48,150 nt of DNA from positions 1-48,150 of the forward strand of contig NZ_RKRF01000001.1 in NCBI RefSeq assembly GCF_003843875.1, written 5' to 3'. The translations under genes were made by a program, and so were the position numbers. Below the pieces are notes generated by a model. The model had not been told where the DNA came from. It ran no database searches and saw only the letters and a program-made list of their open reading frames with translations. Within the stretch, counting starts at the first letter, position 1. Each line of letters opens with the position of its first letter. The stretch is from Aquisalibacillus elongatus (GTDB lineage: Bacteria; Bacillota; Bacilli; Bacillales; Alkalibacillaceae). This document shows positions 26,009 through 34,894 of the stretch, one piece after another.

Positions 26009-27004
26009 TTACATATTAAAGGCTTTAGCAAGTTTCGTATAAGAATCCAATCGACGTTCAAAAGGACTGACAATACAATTGACCATTACTTCTTGAACGT
26101 TAAACGTTTCTGCTATATGTTCTATTTGTTGTTTAACACTCTCGACATCGCCGACAATCATCCGTTTACGATTATCTCGTACGGCTTCTTCCTCATACAT
26201 ATTATATTTATATTGACTTGCTTCTTCCGGACTAGGGAAATAATGTCTTGGTTTACCTTGTGCTAAGGTAAGTAAACTATAGTCTAAACTTGAGGCTAGA
26301 AATTCAGCCTCTTCCTCAGTATCACCAACTACGGCGAAAACTGCCACGCTTGCATGAGGCTCTTCCATAAGTGGTGATGGGATAAAACTGTTGTAATAAC
26401 GTTCAATAGCGGCTGGGTGACCGTCGCCGTTAATAAACTGAGCGAACGTGTAGCCTGTACCAAGCTGACCCGCAACTGAAGCACTTCCACCACTTGAACC
26501 TAACATGAAGACAGGTGGCGTCGTCTCGCTGAGCGGCGATGCTTTGACGTGATACCCTTCAGGTGAGTTTCCGGTTAAATAATCAATTAAATGAGACACC
26601 TGTGTTGGATAGCTTTGGACATCAGGATACTGCCCTCGATTCAGAGCATAATTGACCCCAGGCATACCGCCAGGAGCTCGCCCTACTCCTAAATCAATTC
26701 GTTCTGGATATAGCCCTTCTAAAACTCGAAACGTTTCTGCGACTTTGTAAGGCGTGTAGTGTGGGAGTAATACTCCGCCAGTTCCTACCCTAATTTGATT
26801 CGTATGTGCTGCAACAGCAGAAACTAAAATCTCCGGTGCAGAACCGGCTAAACTTTTTGTGCTGTGGTGTTCACTCATCCAAAATCGTTTATAGCCTAAG
26901 TCATCGACGTGTTTCGCTAATTGAATCGTTTGTGCTAAAGCTTCTTGTTCATTATGGCCTTCTAATAATGGTGATTGATCTAGTACGCTAAGTTCTATTG
27001 GCAT
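26009..27004 (-). CDS. Luciferase-like flavin-dependent oxidoreductase (LLM class)
   Basis: A 331-aa TIM-barrel protein of the bacterial luciferase-like superfamily. Signatures: LSVLDQSPLLEG at the N terminus, FWMSEHHSTKSLAGSAPEIL near 41-60, RVGTGGVLLPHYTPYKVAE near 72-90, ERIDLGVGRAPGG near 100-112 and PPVFMLGSSGGSA near 163-175. It probably uses reduced FMN; the substrate is unknown. It is close to the YwcH/YvbT/YtmO-like group of Bacillus. Its stop is 4 bp from the VOC ribosome binding region, suggesting an operon with the VOC protein. Confidence 0.88.
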   Translation of the reverse strand: MPIELSVLDQSPLLEGHNEQEALAQTIQLAKHVDDLGYKRFWMSEHHSTKSLAGSAPEILVSAVAAHTNQIRVGTGGVLLPHYTPYKVAETFRVLEGLYPERIDLGVGRAPGGMPGVNYALNRGQYPDVQSYPTQVSHLIDYLTGNSPEGYHVKASPLSETTPPVFMLGSSGGSASVAGQLGTGYTFAQFINGDGHPAAIERYYNSFIPSPLMEEPHASVAVFAVVGDTEEEAEFLASSLDYSLLTLAQGKPRHYFPSPEEASQYKYNMYEEEAVRDNRKRMIVGDVESVKQQIEHIAETFNVQEVMVNCIVSPFERRLDSYTKLAKAFNM

Positions 27005-27093
27005 AAAAAGACACCTTTCTAATCTATGTTTATGCTTTAATTGTTTGATATTTATTACAAAAATTCAATTGATATGCATGGTTGTGGGGATAA

Positions 27094-27124
27094 AAAAAGG
27101 GCTGACCTATCGTTTGGCCAGCCT
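27094..27124 (-). terminator. Terminator of the GlsB/YeaQ-like gene
   Basis: An 8-bp stem (27101-27107 with 27117-27124, including G-U pairs) is followed on the minus strand by seven T residues. Confidence 0.75.
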
Positions 27125-27131
27125 CAACTGT

Positions 27132-27374
27132 TTATCTAATCATTTTTAGTATGACGCTTAAGATTGCAACAAAAATTAGTGCACCGAGAATAGCTGGAAG
27201 TATATAAATGCCCATCATTTCTGGTCCGAATTGGCCGAAAATCGATTCGCCAATCCAAGCACCTACGACACCTGCAACGATGTTACCGATTATGCCACCT
27301 GGCACACCACCAAGCATTAAGCCGGCAATCCAACCGATTAAACCACCTACAATGAGGAATAGTATTAATCCCAT
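27132..27374 (-). CDS. GlsB/YeaQ/YmgE-family stress membrane protein
   Basis: An 80-aa very hydrophobic, glycine-rich protein with three membrane segments. GGLIGWIAGLMLGG and GGIIGNIVAGVVGAWIG are diagnostic of the family formerly called transglycosylase-associated proteins. Homologues such as B. subtilis YdaS belong to the general stress regulon. Consistent with this, a SigB-type promoter lies 37 bp upstream. The ATG follows AAGGAGAG. The molecular role is unknown. Confidence 0.9.
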   Translation of the reverse strand: MGLILFLIVGGLIGWIAGLMLGGVPGGIIGNIVAGVVGAWIGESIFGQFGPEMMGIYILPAILGALIFVAILSVILKMIR

Positions 27375-27410
27375 TAGAATCTCTCCTTATTAAAATTGGT
27401 TAGTCTTAAT

Positions 27411-27437
27411 ATACCCATATGGCGACTATTGCAAAAC
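27411..27437 (-). promoter_or_regulatory. SigB-type promoter of the GlsB/YeaQ-like gene
   Basis: On the minus strand GTTTTG and GGGTAT are separated by 15 bp, close to the SigB consensus GTTTAA-N12-15-GGGTAT. SigB is encoded in this window. Confidence 0.65.
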
Positions 27438-27555
27438 ATGCCTAAAATCAAAATAAAAATAAGATGTAGCAAATAGATGATGATCTAGTAAATAGGTCTT
27501 ATAAGGTTTGAGAGAGTCAAAATGGAGGTAAAATAACAATAACAGGGGTGGTTGG

Positions 27556-28446
27556 ATGGTGTATGAGAAAGTTTTATTATTAATAAATGGCGAGAAAAGC
27601 ATGGATGAAAAACAACAAGTCATGCAACAGGTTGTCCCGATTTTAGAGCCTAACATTCAAAAGTTAACAATCCGCCAAACTTTTTCTAAAGAAGAGTTTC
27701 AGGAAATGTGTCAGGAAGCAACTCATTTCAGTCTTATAATCATCTACGGTGGAGATGGGACAGTACATTTAGCGATCAATGAGCTTGGAAAAATGGATGC
27801 CCCTCCACCATTAGCGGTTTTGCCAGGCGGGACGTGTAATGACTTTTCAAGATCTATTTCAATTCCTCAGAACTTAAAAAAAGCAGCACAAACGATTATG
27901 TCTAACAAAATTCGAAATGTAGATTTAGCTTATGTTAATGGCAGGTATTATGTAAATTTTGCAGGCGTGGGGTTAATTACTGAAGCGTCTGAGAATATTG
28001 ACCCACAATTGAAAAGCTCCTTTGGGCGGTTGAGTTATTTTGTTAGTGCAATCCAACAATTTCAGCAGAGTCAATCACAACCGTTTTATTTAGAAGTCGA
28101 TGGTGAGGAGATAGAGGAAGAGGCGGAGATGGTACTTGTAATGAATGGATTTTACGTAGGTACCCATCAATTTCCGCTACCTGATATTTCAGTTCAAGAT
28201 GGCTTGTTAGATGTATTTGTCGTAAAGGAATCGAACTTACAAATGATTAGAGAGTGGTTTTCGTTAAATTATATTTACGATGGGAATCAAGAATCGCAAA
28301 TACGACATTTGCAGGCAAAAAAGGTGCATGTTGAAACAAGTGAACCTAAAGATGTAGATACGGATGGTGAAGTTTATATGCAAACTCCAGTAGATATTCA
28401 TGTCATTCCTGTTAAGTTAAAGATGGTTGTAGGAGAAGAATTTTAA
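27556..28446 (+). CDS. Diacylglycerol/lipid kinase family protein (YegS/BmrU-like)
   Basis: A 296-aa protein with the DAGK catalytic fold. The nucleotide-binding motif IIYGGDGTVHLAINEL is near residues 57-72, PLAVLPGGTCNDFSRS near 83-98 and NFAGVGLITEAS near 134-145. The C-terminal DTDGEVY matches the conserved YegS/DgkB end. It phosphorylates a lipid, most likely diacylglycerol or a relative; the exact lipid is unknown. ATG 27556 follows GGGGTGG. Its last 4 bp overlap the tail of the convergent methyltransferase gene. Confidence 0.88.
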   Translation: MVYEKVLLLINGEKSMDEKQQVMQQVVPILEPNIQKLTIRQTFSKEEFQEMCQEATHFSLIIIYGGDGTVHLAINELGKMDAPPPLAVLPGGTCNDFSRSISIPQNLKKAAQTIMSNKIRNVDLAYVNGRYYVNFAGVGLITEASENIDPQLKSSFGRLSYFVSAIQQFQQSQSQPFYLEVDGEEIEEEAEMVLVMNGFYVGTHQFPLPDISVQDGLLDVFVVKESNLQMIREWFSLNYIYDGNQESQIRHLQAKKVHVETSEPKDVDTDGEVYMQTPVDIHVIPVKLKMVVGEEF

Positions 28447-29069
28447 TCTTCTCCTTTTTGACATACCGCAATCCCTAGTGGATAGCGTACACCTTCACGT
28501 TGTGTGTTTTCCATAACCACACCGTTTTGATAGAAAAACTCAACTTGATGATAGTCATCTACAAACAGTTCTCTAAATTCGTCTTGCGTTAATTGATGGA
28601 CGTGGAATGGGTTTCCGCATGGCTCGCCACGCCCTTTACCAAAAGGCGTCGATACAATTAGTAGACCATTTGGTTTTAACAGACGTTTATAGTTATCGAG
28701 AAGTGCTTGTTCGTCTTCTATATGTTCAATCGTCTCGAAACTAACGATGCAATCAAATGTACCATACGTATCGATTAGGTTAGGGTCGGTCGCATCCGCA
28801 ACTTCATATTTAGAGTTCGGATGATAGTATTCATGTTTGGCATATTGAATGATCTCTGGGTCTAAATCTAAACCAACAACTTCGTTTACTTGTTTTTTTC
28901 GACGCTTAGCAATCATGTGTGTCCCGTAACCGGCACCGCAAGATAAGTCTAATACTCTTCCATGTAAATAGTTTAATGAAAATTGATAACGTGCTATGTG
29001 TTCTAATAACAATGGATTTAACGAATCCATCATCTTAGGAATGACGCGTTCACCTGTATCTTTAATCAT
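28443..29069 (-). CDS. Class I SAM-dependent methyltransferase
   Basis: A 208-aa methyltransferase of the Methyltransf_11/UbiE type. Motif I VLDLSCGAGYGTHMIA (about 39-54), VGLDLDPEIIQYAKHEY (about 65-81), motif II DCIVSFETIEHIED (about 103-116) and LLKPNGLLIVSTPFG (about 128-142) are clear. The substrate is unknown. ATG 29069 is chosen because AAGGAGGGA lies 5 nt upstream; the frame is open 7 codons further but without a site. It is convergent with the lipid kinase gene, overlapping it by 4 bp, and divergent from the MarR gene. Confidence 0.87.
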   Translation of the reverse strand: MIKDTGERVIPKMMDSLNPLLLEHIARYQFSLNYLHGRVLDLSCGAGYGTHMIAKRRKKQVNEVVGLDLDPEIIQYAKHEYYHPNSKYEVADATDPNLIDTYGTFDCIVSFETIEHIEDEQALLDNYKRLLKPNGLLIVSTPFGKGRGEPCGNPFHVHQLTQDEFRELFVDDYHQVEFFYQNGVVMENTQREGVRYPLGIAVCQKGED

Positions 29070-29128
29070 ACTGTCCCTCCTTAAAGGCAAGTCTATTATG
29101 CCAAAATCAAGGCCGTTTGAAAACTGTT

Positions 29129-29157
29129 TTGACGCTCTTATTAACTAGCCGTATAAT
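29129..29157 (+). promoter_or_regulatory. SigA-type promoter of the MarR gene
   Basis: TTGACG and TATAAT are separated by 17 bp, 27 bp upstream of the MarR start codon. Confidence 0.75.
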
Positions 29158-29184
29158 TGTCTTAAGATATGAGAAAGGTTGAGT

Positions 29185-29649
29185 ATGATGGATGAAGAAA
29201 TTTATCAAAAACGAAGAGAAGACCCGTCACTAAAATTATTTGTTGTTCTTTCCAAAGCAACCCGTACGATTTCTGATTTGGCTCAAGAAGATATGGTAAG
29301 GTATGGATTGAATCCAACTGAGTTTGCTACTTTGGAATTATTGTATCATCGTGGCAGGCAGCCACTGCAAAAAATCGGTGAACGGATTTTATTAACGAGT
29401 GGCAGCATTACATATGTGATTAATAATTTGGAGAAAAAAGGCTATATTAAACGAGTGCGAGCTGAACATGACCGTCGCGTTACTTATGCAGAAATTACGG
29501 GTGAAGGACGCGATTTGTTAAACGAAATCTTTCCAGAGCATTGGAAGGAGCTTGATGATATTATGTCGGGCCTAACTGAGCAAGAGAAAAAGCAAGCTAT
29601 TAAACTCGTTAAAAAACTCGGCTTACAAGCAGAAAAATTAAAAAAATAA
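29185..29649 (+). CDS. MarR-family transcriptional regulator
   Basis: A 154-aa winged-helix regulator. The recognition helix and wing are seen in LQKIGERILLTSGSITYVINNLEKKGYIKRVRAEHDRRVTYAEIT (about residues 61-108, given in part), with the conserved D-R-R of the wing. It lacks the N-terminal reactive Cys of OhrR; I see no Cys at all, so a thiol redox switch is unlikely. It is closest in pattern to the MhqR/YusO group. ATG 29185 follows GAAAGG at 6 nt. Targets are unknown; the divergent methyltransferase is a candidate. Confidence 0.86.
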   Translation: MMDEEIYQKRREDPSLKLFVVLSKATRTISDLAQEDMVRYGLNPTEFATLELLYHRGRQPLQKIGERILLTSGSITYVINNLEKKGYIKRVRAEHDRRVTYAEITGEGRDLLNEIFPEHWKELDDIMSGLTEQEKKQAIKLVKKLGLQAEKLKK

Positions 29650-29716
29650 GTTTAACTTCTTTCGTTTTTGGGAATTAAGAACTATGAAAACTGCTTTTAT
29701 GAGGTGAACAGCTTTG

Positions 29717-29950
29717 ATGGATCACAAAGTTATTATTTATACAAGCGATCAATGTTCTAAATCTCAAATATTGAAAAATTATTTAGATGAATGGAATGTG
29801 GCTTACGAAGAACGAAATGTCAATGAGAATCAACAGTATCTACAAGAATTACAAGATCAGGGCATTTATGCGACACCAACTGTTTTTATCGGTGAGCAGA
29901 TTTTTCAAGGATTACTAGTGGACCGAATTAAACAAGAATTAAATATTTAA
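29717..29950 (+). CDS. Glutaredoxin/NrdH-like protein with monothiol motif
   Basis: A 77-aa thioredoxin-fold mini-protein. The YTSDQCSKSQ segment occupies the redox-site position, ATPTVFIGEQIFQG gives the cis-Pro loop, and the length fits the NrdH/YruB-like family. The second Cys of the usual CxxC is replaced (C-S-K-S), so it would act as a monothiol protein or bind a ligand. ATG 29717 is taken over the preceding in-frame TTG because GAGGTGA lies 9 nt upstream. It stands alone between the MarR and YppG-like genes. Confidence 0.82.
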   Translation: MDHKVIIYTSDQCSKSQILKNYLDEWNVAYEERNVNENQQYLQELQDQGIYATPTVFIGEQIFQGLLVDRIKQELNI

Positions 29951-30012
29951 TATGATTAGACAAACACCCTTTGTAATTTCTTCTTCATAAGATGTTGTAG
30001 GGGGTGTTATTT

Positions 30013-30339
30013 ATGGAACATCATCGATGGGATCCAGAGAATCAATTCCCGATGAATCATTATTATCCACCATATTATTATCCGATGTATCCAATCGATC
30101 AGTATCAAAACCACTTTTCTAACAGCCAACAACCATTATTTTTCGAAGTGCCTGAACAACAAGGCCAACCATCCTTACCACAACATTTATCGCCATTTGT
30201 GGAGTACTTTCAAGATGACCAAGGTGAAGTGGATATCGATAAAGTGATCGCAACCGCGAATCAATTTATGAAAACTGCCTCACAAATAGGACCGGTGGTA
30301 AAAACATTGAACGATTTTGTGAAAGGGATGAAATTCTAA
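30013..30339 (+). CDS. YppG-like protein
   Basis: A 108-aa protein. Residues 1-35 are very rich in Tyr, Pro, His and Met (YYPPYYYPMYP), like Bacillus YppG and some coat-associated proteins. The C-terminal half carries the conserved FVEYFQDDQGEVDIDKVIATANQFMKTASQ-type segment (about 60-90), followed by a short helix. YppG has no established function, though it occurs in spore formers. ATG 30013 follows TAGGGGGTG. A strong terminator begins at its stop codon. Confidence 0.8.
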   Translation: MEHHRWDPENQFPMNHYYPPYYYPMYPIDQYQNHFSNSQQPLFFEVPEQQGQPSLPQHLSPFVEYFQDDQGEVDIDKVIATANQFMKTASQIGPVVKTLNDFVKGMKF

Positions 30340-30374
30340 GTCTTTCCGATTTAGTGTCGGAAAGACTTTTTTTG
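30339..30374 (+). terminator. Terminator of the YppG-like gene
   Basis: A perfect 11-bp stem (30339-30349 and 30357-30367) is followed by eight T residues. Confidence 0.9.
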
Positions 30375-30464
30375 GTTAATTAAAAATTTGGATAGAGTTA
30401 TATTCCAAAATTGTGTTAAAATGAAAAACATTGTGATAAAAGAGCGACGGAAAGAAGGATCAAT

Positions 30465-31952
30465 ATGTTCAACAAGTTAACACAGACATCGTTTTATTAT
30501 GGTTGGGTCATTGCTGCAATTGCGTCCTTAGGATTATTCTTCTCAGGGCCTGGTCAAACCTTTGCTATATCCATGTTTACTGAAATCTATATGGAGGAAT
30601 TTAACCTATCACCTTCAACGGTTTCGAATTTATATTCTATTGCAACATTAATTGCAGGTTTTCTTTTATTTACGATAGGTAAGTTAACCGACATATATGG
30701 ACAGCGTGTTATGATGGTCGTCGTTGGTCTAGGGCTAGCATTTGCGACATTTTGGAATGCCATGATCACGGGTCCTGTTATGATGTTCTTCGGATTTTTT
30801 ATGCTACGAATTTTTGGGCAAGGTTCGATGACGCTTGTTCCGAATACGTTAGTTCCACAGTGGTTTTTGGAAAAGAGAGGACGAGCGTTTAGTGTCATGG
30901 CTGTGGGTGGTTTCGCCGCGGCATCACTTTTCCCGCCATTAAATGCCTTTTTAGTTCAACAAATTAGCTGGCGTATGACATGGGTATTCTGGGGGGTAGC
31001 GTTATTAGTCATCTTCATCCCATTGGTTATTCTGTTTGTGCGGAATAAACCAGAAGATGTCGGGGAAGTAATTGATGGACGAGCTAAAGGAAGGCCTAAA
31101 ACGCGTTCCTCGTCGAGATTACCAGTATTCCTATTAGTAAGTCTAAATGCTTTAATATTACTAACGTTAATTCCACCTATACATGAGACGCTAACTGAAC
31201 GTTTCGATTGGATACCTAACATTTATGTTAGATTAATTGTTTTAGCGGCATTACTAGTATCATTATTTTTCTTAATTAAAACAAGGCGAGCAAAAGGTGA
31301 ACAAGTTGATGTTCCTGAACCTTCTAGTGAGTCGGAAGATGTAAAAGAAGATCAAGAAGTGAGTTGGACATTAAAAGAGGCAATGAAAACTCGAGCATTT
31401 TGGGTGATTTTATTTTGTGTTAGTGTTCCGGCTATGACGAACACGGGGATTACTTTCCATCTAGTGTCTATTGCGGATAATAAGGGGTTATCATTGGAAA
31501 TTGCCGCGCTTGTTCTGTCTTTAATGGCGATTATCGGGTTCCCCGTTACCTTTGTGTCAGGTTACTTAGTCGATCGTTTTAAAGTGAATTATATTTTAGC
31601 AGTCACGTTCCTCATTCATGTCGTTGCGATTTCGTGGTTGTATTTTGCTTCTAGTGCAACGGGCGCCATTATTTATGGTGTCATTTGGGGTCTGGCTCAC
31701 GGTTTTGAGCGAATTGTACTCAATATCGTATGGCCAAACTACTTTGGTCGAGTACATTTAGGTAGTATAAAAAGTATCGCACAATCCACGATGGTCGTAG
31801 GTTCGGCTTTAGGGCCACTTCCTTTTGGCTATTTTTACGAATGGTTTAATGGCTTCGGTGAGATCTTATTAGTGATGCTCATCTTCCCATTAACTGCGAT
31901 GCTGCTAGCAATTTTCTCGCCAGCACCGAGATATGAAGATTATCATGGATAA
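30465..31952 (+). CDS. MFS transporter, OFA/monocarboxylate-like
   Basis: A 495-aa major facilitator with twelve or more hydrophobic segments. The N terminus FYYGWVIAAIASLGLFFSGPGQTFAIS is typical of OFA (oxalate/formate antiporter) and related carboxylate MFS proteins. The loop GKLTDIYGQRVMM (about 72-84) is the MFS 2-3 motif. The central part (about 205-275) carries two extra hydrophobic stretches before an acidic Glu/Ser/Asp-rich linker. The substrate is unknown. ATG 30465 follows AAGAAGGA. It is monocistronic with a strong terminator. Confidence 0.86.
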   Translation: MFNKLTQTSFYYGWVIAAIASLGLFFSGPGQTFAISMFTEIYMEEFNLSPSTVSNLYSIATLIAGFLLFTIGKLTDIYGQRVMMVVVGLGLAFATFWNAMITGPVMMFFGFFMLRIFGQGSMTLVPNTLVPQWFLEKRGRAFSVMAVGGFAAASLFPPLNAFLVQQISWRMTWVFWGVALLVIFIPLVILFVRNKPEDVGEVIDGRAKGRPKTRSSSRLPVFLLVSLNALILLTLIPPIHETLTERFDWIPNIYVRLIVLAALLVSLFFLIKTRRAKGEQVDVPEPSSESEDVKEDQEVSWTLKEAMKTRAFWVILFCVSVPAMTNTGITFHLVSIADNKGLSLEIAALVLSLMAIIGFPVTFVSGYLVDRFKVNYILAVTFLIHVVAISWLYFASSATGAIIYGVIWGLAHGFERIVLNIVWPNYFGRVHLGSIKSIAQSTMVVGSALGPLPFGYFYEWFNGFGEILLVMLIFPLTAMLLAIFSPAPRYEDYHG

Positions 31953-31960
31953 ATCATAAA

Positions 31961-31994
31961 AAATCCGCGGTTAAATTTGATTAACCGCGGATTT
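31961..31994. terminator. Bidirectional terminator
   Basis: A perfect 14-bp stem (31961-31974 and 31981-31994) with a 6-nt loop between the convergent MFS and DegV genes. Confidence 0.88.
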
Positions 31995-31997
31995 ACT

Positions 31998-32852
31998 TTA
32001 ATCTTCGAGAAATGATATGACAAGTCCGCCTTCGCCAGCGTGTGTTGCGATGAGTGGACCCATTTCAACGAGTAATTCTTCTTTAGGGTTATATGTTTCT
32101 TTGATTGAGGCTAAGACTTTTTTAGCTTTTTCCTCACAGTTACTGTGTGCAAGGGTAATGGTTTTACCTTCTAATGATTTGGAATACTCTCCGATTTGTT
32201 CTACTAATCGTCGAAGTGCTTTTTTCTCGCCACGGACTTTTTCAGTTACTTCAATAGTACCTTCTTCAGAGGCTTTCATTAGCAACTTAATATTTAGTGT
32301 TTTGGCGATGGCGCCACGCATTTTGTCTAAACGGCCGCCTTTAATTAAATTTTCAACCGTTTTAAGCGAAAATAATGTAGTTGTTTTTTCTACGTCACGT
32401 TTAATTTGTTCAACGATGTCCTGAAACTCCGTATTTTGGAGTTTCATCTTAATGACTTCATTTGCTAATAAGTATATGCCTGATGAAGCGGTTTTCGTAT
32501 TAATAATTTCAATCGTGCGCTCTGGCTCTTCATCAAGTAGCATCTCTTTACCAAGTACAGCATTTTGATAAGTCGCACTTAAGTTTTTCGTCAATGCCAG
32601 CATGAGAATCGGTTTGTCAGCATCCACCTCTTTAAAGGCATGATAAAAATCGTTTGGACTTGATGCTGATGTTTTTGGTAGCTCTTCAGTTCGAGCCATC
32701 TTTTCATAAAATTCATTAATATCTAAGTCTAAGCCAGCTTTATATTCTTGATCGTCAAAATGGATGTTGAGAGGTACTATTTTAATATTGAACTTCTCAA
32801 CGAACTCCTTCGGAAGGTCAGCGCCTCCGTCTACCATAATTTGAAATCCCAC
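31998..32852 (-). CDS. DegV-family fatty-acid-binding protein
   Basis: A 284-aa DegV protein. The N-terminal MVDGGADLPKEFVEKFNIKIVPLNIHF and TSASSPNDFYHAF near residues 58-70 form the EDD-fold ligand pocket, and the C-terminal GPLIATHAGEGGLVISF is typical. DegV proteins (FakB relatives) bind fatty acids, and the FakB type presents them to the kinase FakA; no fakA gene is nearby. GTG 32852 is my preferred start (GAGGTG at 6 nt), with alternatives at GTG 32861 or ATG 32837. The usual N-terminal Thr-Asp-Ser reads VDGG here, a known variant. Confidence 0.87.
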   Translation of the reverse strand: MGFQIMVDGGADLPKEFVEKFNIKIVPLNIHFDDQEYKAGLDLDINEFYEKMARTEELPKTSASSPNDFYHAFKEVDADKPILMLALTKNLSATYQNAVLGKEMLLDEEPERTIEIINTKTASSGIYLLANEVIKMKLQNTEFQDIVEQIKRDVEKTTTLFSLKTVENLIKGGRLDKMRGAIAKTLNIKLLMKASEEGTIEVTEKVRGEKKALRRLVEQIGEYSKSLEGKTITLAHSNCEEKAKKVLASIKETYNPKEELLVEMGPLIATHAGEGGLVISFLED

Positions 32853-32900
32853 AATCCTCACCTCTTCTTATACTATTTAGGGTTATTTAGTTAATAAAAT

Positions 32901-33806
32901 CTATGTCTCATCATCAATAACTTTGACTTGTTTTTTCATAGAGGTGCTAAAAATAAACAGTATTAAGCCAAAGATGACAATGGAACCGCCTAAAAACTGT
33001 GGCCAAGTTACTAATTCATCTAATATAAAGTAAGCTAAAATTGATGCTCCGACTGGCTCGAATAAAATCCCCATTGTAATGGTCGATGCACTGATCCATT
33101 TAATGGCCCAGTTGAATAAAGAATGACCAAAGAAAGTAGGAATAACCGCCAGTGCGAAGAAATAAAGCCACGTATCTGTTTCATACCCGAAAAATGGTTC
33201 GTTCAAAATTAAATTATAAATAATAAGGGTTATTGCACTGAAGCCATAAACGACGAAAGTATAGGTAATTAATGAAAGTCGTTGGCGAACATTTTGTCCA
33301 AATAAAAGGTATCCGGTTACAGCAATGGCTCCTAGTAAGGCTAAGAAATTACCAAAGAGGGCCATGCCACTAATTTGAAAATCTCCCCAACTGATGATCA
33401 CACTACCCGTTAACGCAATTAATAAACTAATGACAGCACCAATTGTGAATTTTTCTTTAAAAAATAAATAGCCACCAATAAAAGCCCAGACTGGCTGTGT
33501 CGTTACTAATACAACCGAGCTCGCCACTGAAGTGTGGTTCAATGATTCAAACCATAGGATAAAATGAAAGGCTAAAAATACACCGGAGGTTGCTGATAAG
33601 AGCCAATCTCGTTTGGAAATCATCGTCATCTCATGCCGGTATTTAATGAGAACAAGTGGCAGCATGATCAAAACGGCTAATAATAAACGATAATTGGCTA
33701 TAATGGAAGAAGGAGCATCAGCTAGTCGAACTAAAATAGCGGATGTTGAGACGGCTAGGACGCCGATGAAAACTGCAATATATGGTGTGATTTGTTTCTG
33801 CTCCAT
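32901..33806 (-). CDS. EamA/DMT-family transporter
   Basis: A 301-aa membrane protein with ten hydrophobic helices in two EamA repeats (the first about residues 5-135, the second about 150-290). SASTITMGILFEPVGASILAYFILDE near 235-260 is the conserved second-repeat end. It is probably an exporter of metabolites or amino acids; the substrate is unknown. ATG 33806 is chosen because GAGGTGAACAG lies upstream at suitable spacing. The further open frame would overlap the rhomboid gene by 26 bp. It is likely co-transcribed with the rhomboid gene upstream. Confidence 0.86.
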   Translation of the reverse strand: MEQKQITPYIAVFIGVLAVSTSAILVRLADAPSSIIANYRLLLAVLIMLPLVLIKYRHEMTMISKRDWLLSATSGVFLAFHFILWFESLNHTSVASSVVLVTTQPVWAFIGGYLFFKEKFTIGAVISLLIALTGSVIISWGDFQISGMALFGNFLALLGAIAVTGYLLFGQNVRQRLSLITYTFVVYGFSAITLIIYNLILNEPFFGYETDTWLYFFALAVIPTFFGHSLFNWAIKWISASTITMGILFEPVGASILAYFILDELVTWPQFLGGSIVIFGLILFIFSTSMKKQVKVIDDET

Positions 33807-33831
33807 CTTCTGTTCACCTCTAGTGTCTTTA

Positions 33832-34419
33832 TTAGTAGTTTGGACGAATTCGATCAATAATAATAGGTCCTAATGCCACTCCTATAATAAATCCAAATAT
33901 GTGAGCAATAAAGTTAATACCAGGTCCAAATGAAGTAAGTAATCCTATGATAATAAATACAACGACAATCTGTACACTTTGCGAATCAATTAAATCTCGT
34001 CTGGCAAAAATCATATAGCCATATAAGCCAAATAATCCATAAATAGCTCCGGACGCTCCAGCGTGTTGAACTAAGTCACTTCCAAGATAAAAGTAGGCTA
34101 CATTCGCTAAAATGCCAATCGTTAGATATGTTAAAATGAATTTAAATTTGCCTAGCATGCTCTCGAGCGCTGGTCCAAATAATATCAAACTGAAACTATT
34201 AAATAAAACATGTGGTAAAGATAAGTGAACGAAAATGGGTGTAACGAGCCGCCAGTATTCGCCGTCTGCAATAAAAAAATTAATCCCTGATAGCATTCTT
34301 TCTAAATCAATCGAAATAGATGTAAGGATATATAAGATTAAGTGTATGGCGACAATGGTAGAGACAACAGGATAAAATTTTAAAAACTGTTGAAAACTCT
34401 CGGTTCGAATAAAAAACAT
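33832..34419 (-). CDS. Rhomboid-family intramembrane serine protease (YdcA-like)
   Basis: A 195-aa protein with six hydrophobic helices. The catalytic serine motif GASGAIYG gives S123, and the paired His is H173 in NFIAHIFGF. YWRLVTPIFVHLSLPHVLFNSFSL (about 55-78) carries the conserved L1 and helix-2 features. It cleaves membrane protein substrates within the bilayer; the targets are unknown. The divergent acpS gene and the next genes match the B. subtilis ydcA-acpS-ydcC order. Confidence 0.92.
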   Translation of the reverse strand: MFFIRTESFQQFLKFYPVVSTIVAIHLILYILTSISIDLERMLSGINFFIADGEYWRLVTPIFVHLSLPHVLFNSFSLILFGPALESMLGKFKFILTYLTIGILANVAYFYLGSDLVQHAGASGAIYGLFGLYGYMIFARRDLIDSQSVQIVVVFIIIGLLTSFGPGINFIAHIFGFIIGVALGPIIIDRIRPNY

Positions 34420-34514
34420 AAACGTCGCCCTTTCCTTGTAAAAATCGCTTTTCTTAAGAATACTAATCTTTTTTTAAAGTTTCAATTAAAGAATCGAAAG
34501 TTGGTGAAAATATC

Positions 34515-34874
34515 GTGATCGTCGGCAATGGTATTGACTTAATAGAACTAGAACGAATCGAGAATCTCATTTTACATAAAGGCAAATTTGCAAAAAGAGT
34601 GTTATCACCAAAGGAGTATGGCCGATTTGAACAGTACTCCAACCTTAAAAGGCGTATAGAGTTTCTAGCTGGTCGTTTTGCAGCAAAAGAGGCATATAGT
34701 AAAGCGATAGGAACTGGAATTGGAAAACATATATCATTTCATTCAATAGAAATTTTCACAGATAATTTTGGGAAACCACAACTATATATAAATGGTGAGG
34801 CACAACAAAAAACTCACGTATCCATCTCACATAGTCGTGATTATGCCATTGCTCAAGTTATCATTGAAAAATAA
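34515..34874 (+). CDS. acpS: Holo-[acyl-carrier-protein] synthase
   Basis: A 119-aa enzyme that transfers the 4'-phosphopantetheine arm of CoA to the serine of acyl carrier protein, needed for fatty acid synthesis. The magnesium ligands are D8 in GIDLIELERI and E59 in AAKEAYSKA. GTG 34515 is the start, which gives the usual MIVGNGIDLIE; TTGGTGAAA serves as a moderate ribosome site. The length is normal. Confidence 0.95.
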   Translation: MIVGNGIDLIELERIENLILHKGKFAKRVLSPKEYGRFEQYSNLKRRIEFLAGRFAAKEAYSKAIGTGIGKHISFHSIEIFTDNFGKPQLYINGEAQQKTHVSISHSRDYAIAQVIIEK

Positions 34875-34894
34875 TTTTCTCTAACAGCTAGTCT

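Noticed and set aside
30587..31222. Minus-strand frames opposite the MFS gene
   Set aside because: They are shadows of the strongly supported transporter frame and have no start signals.
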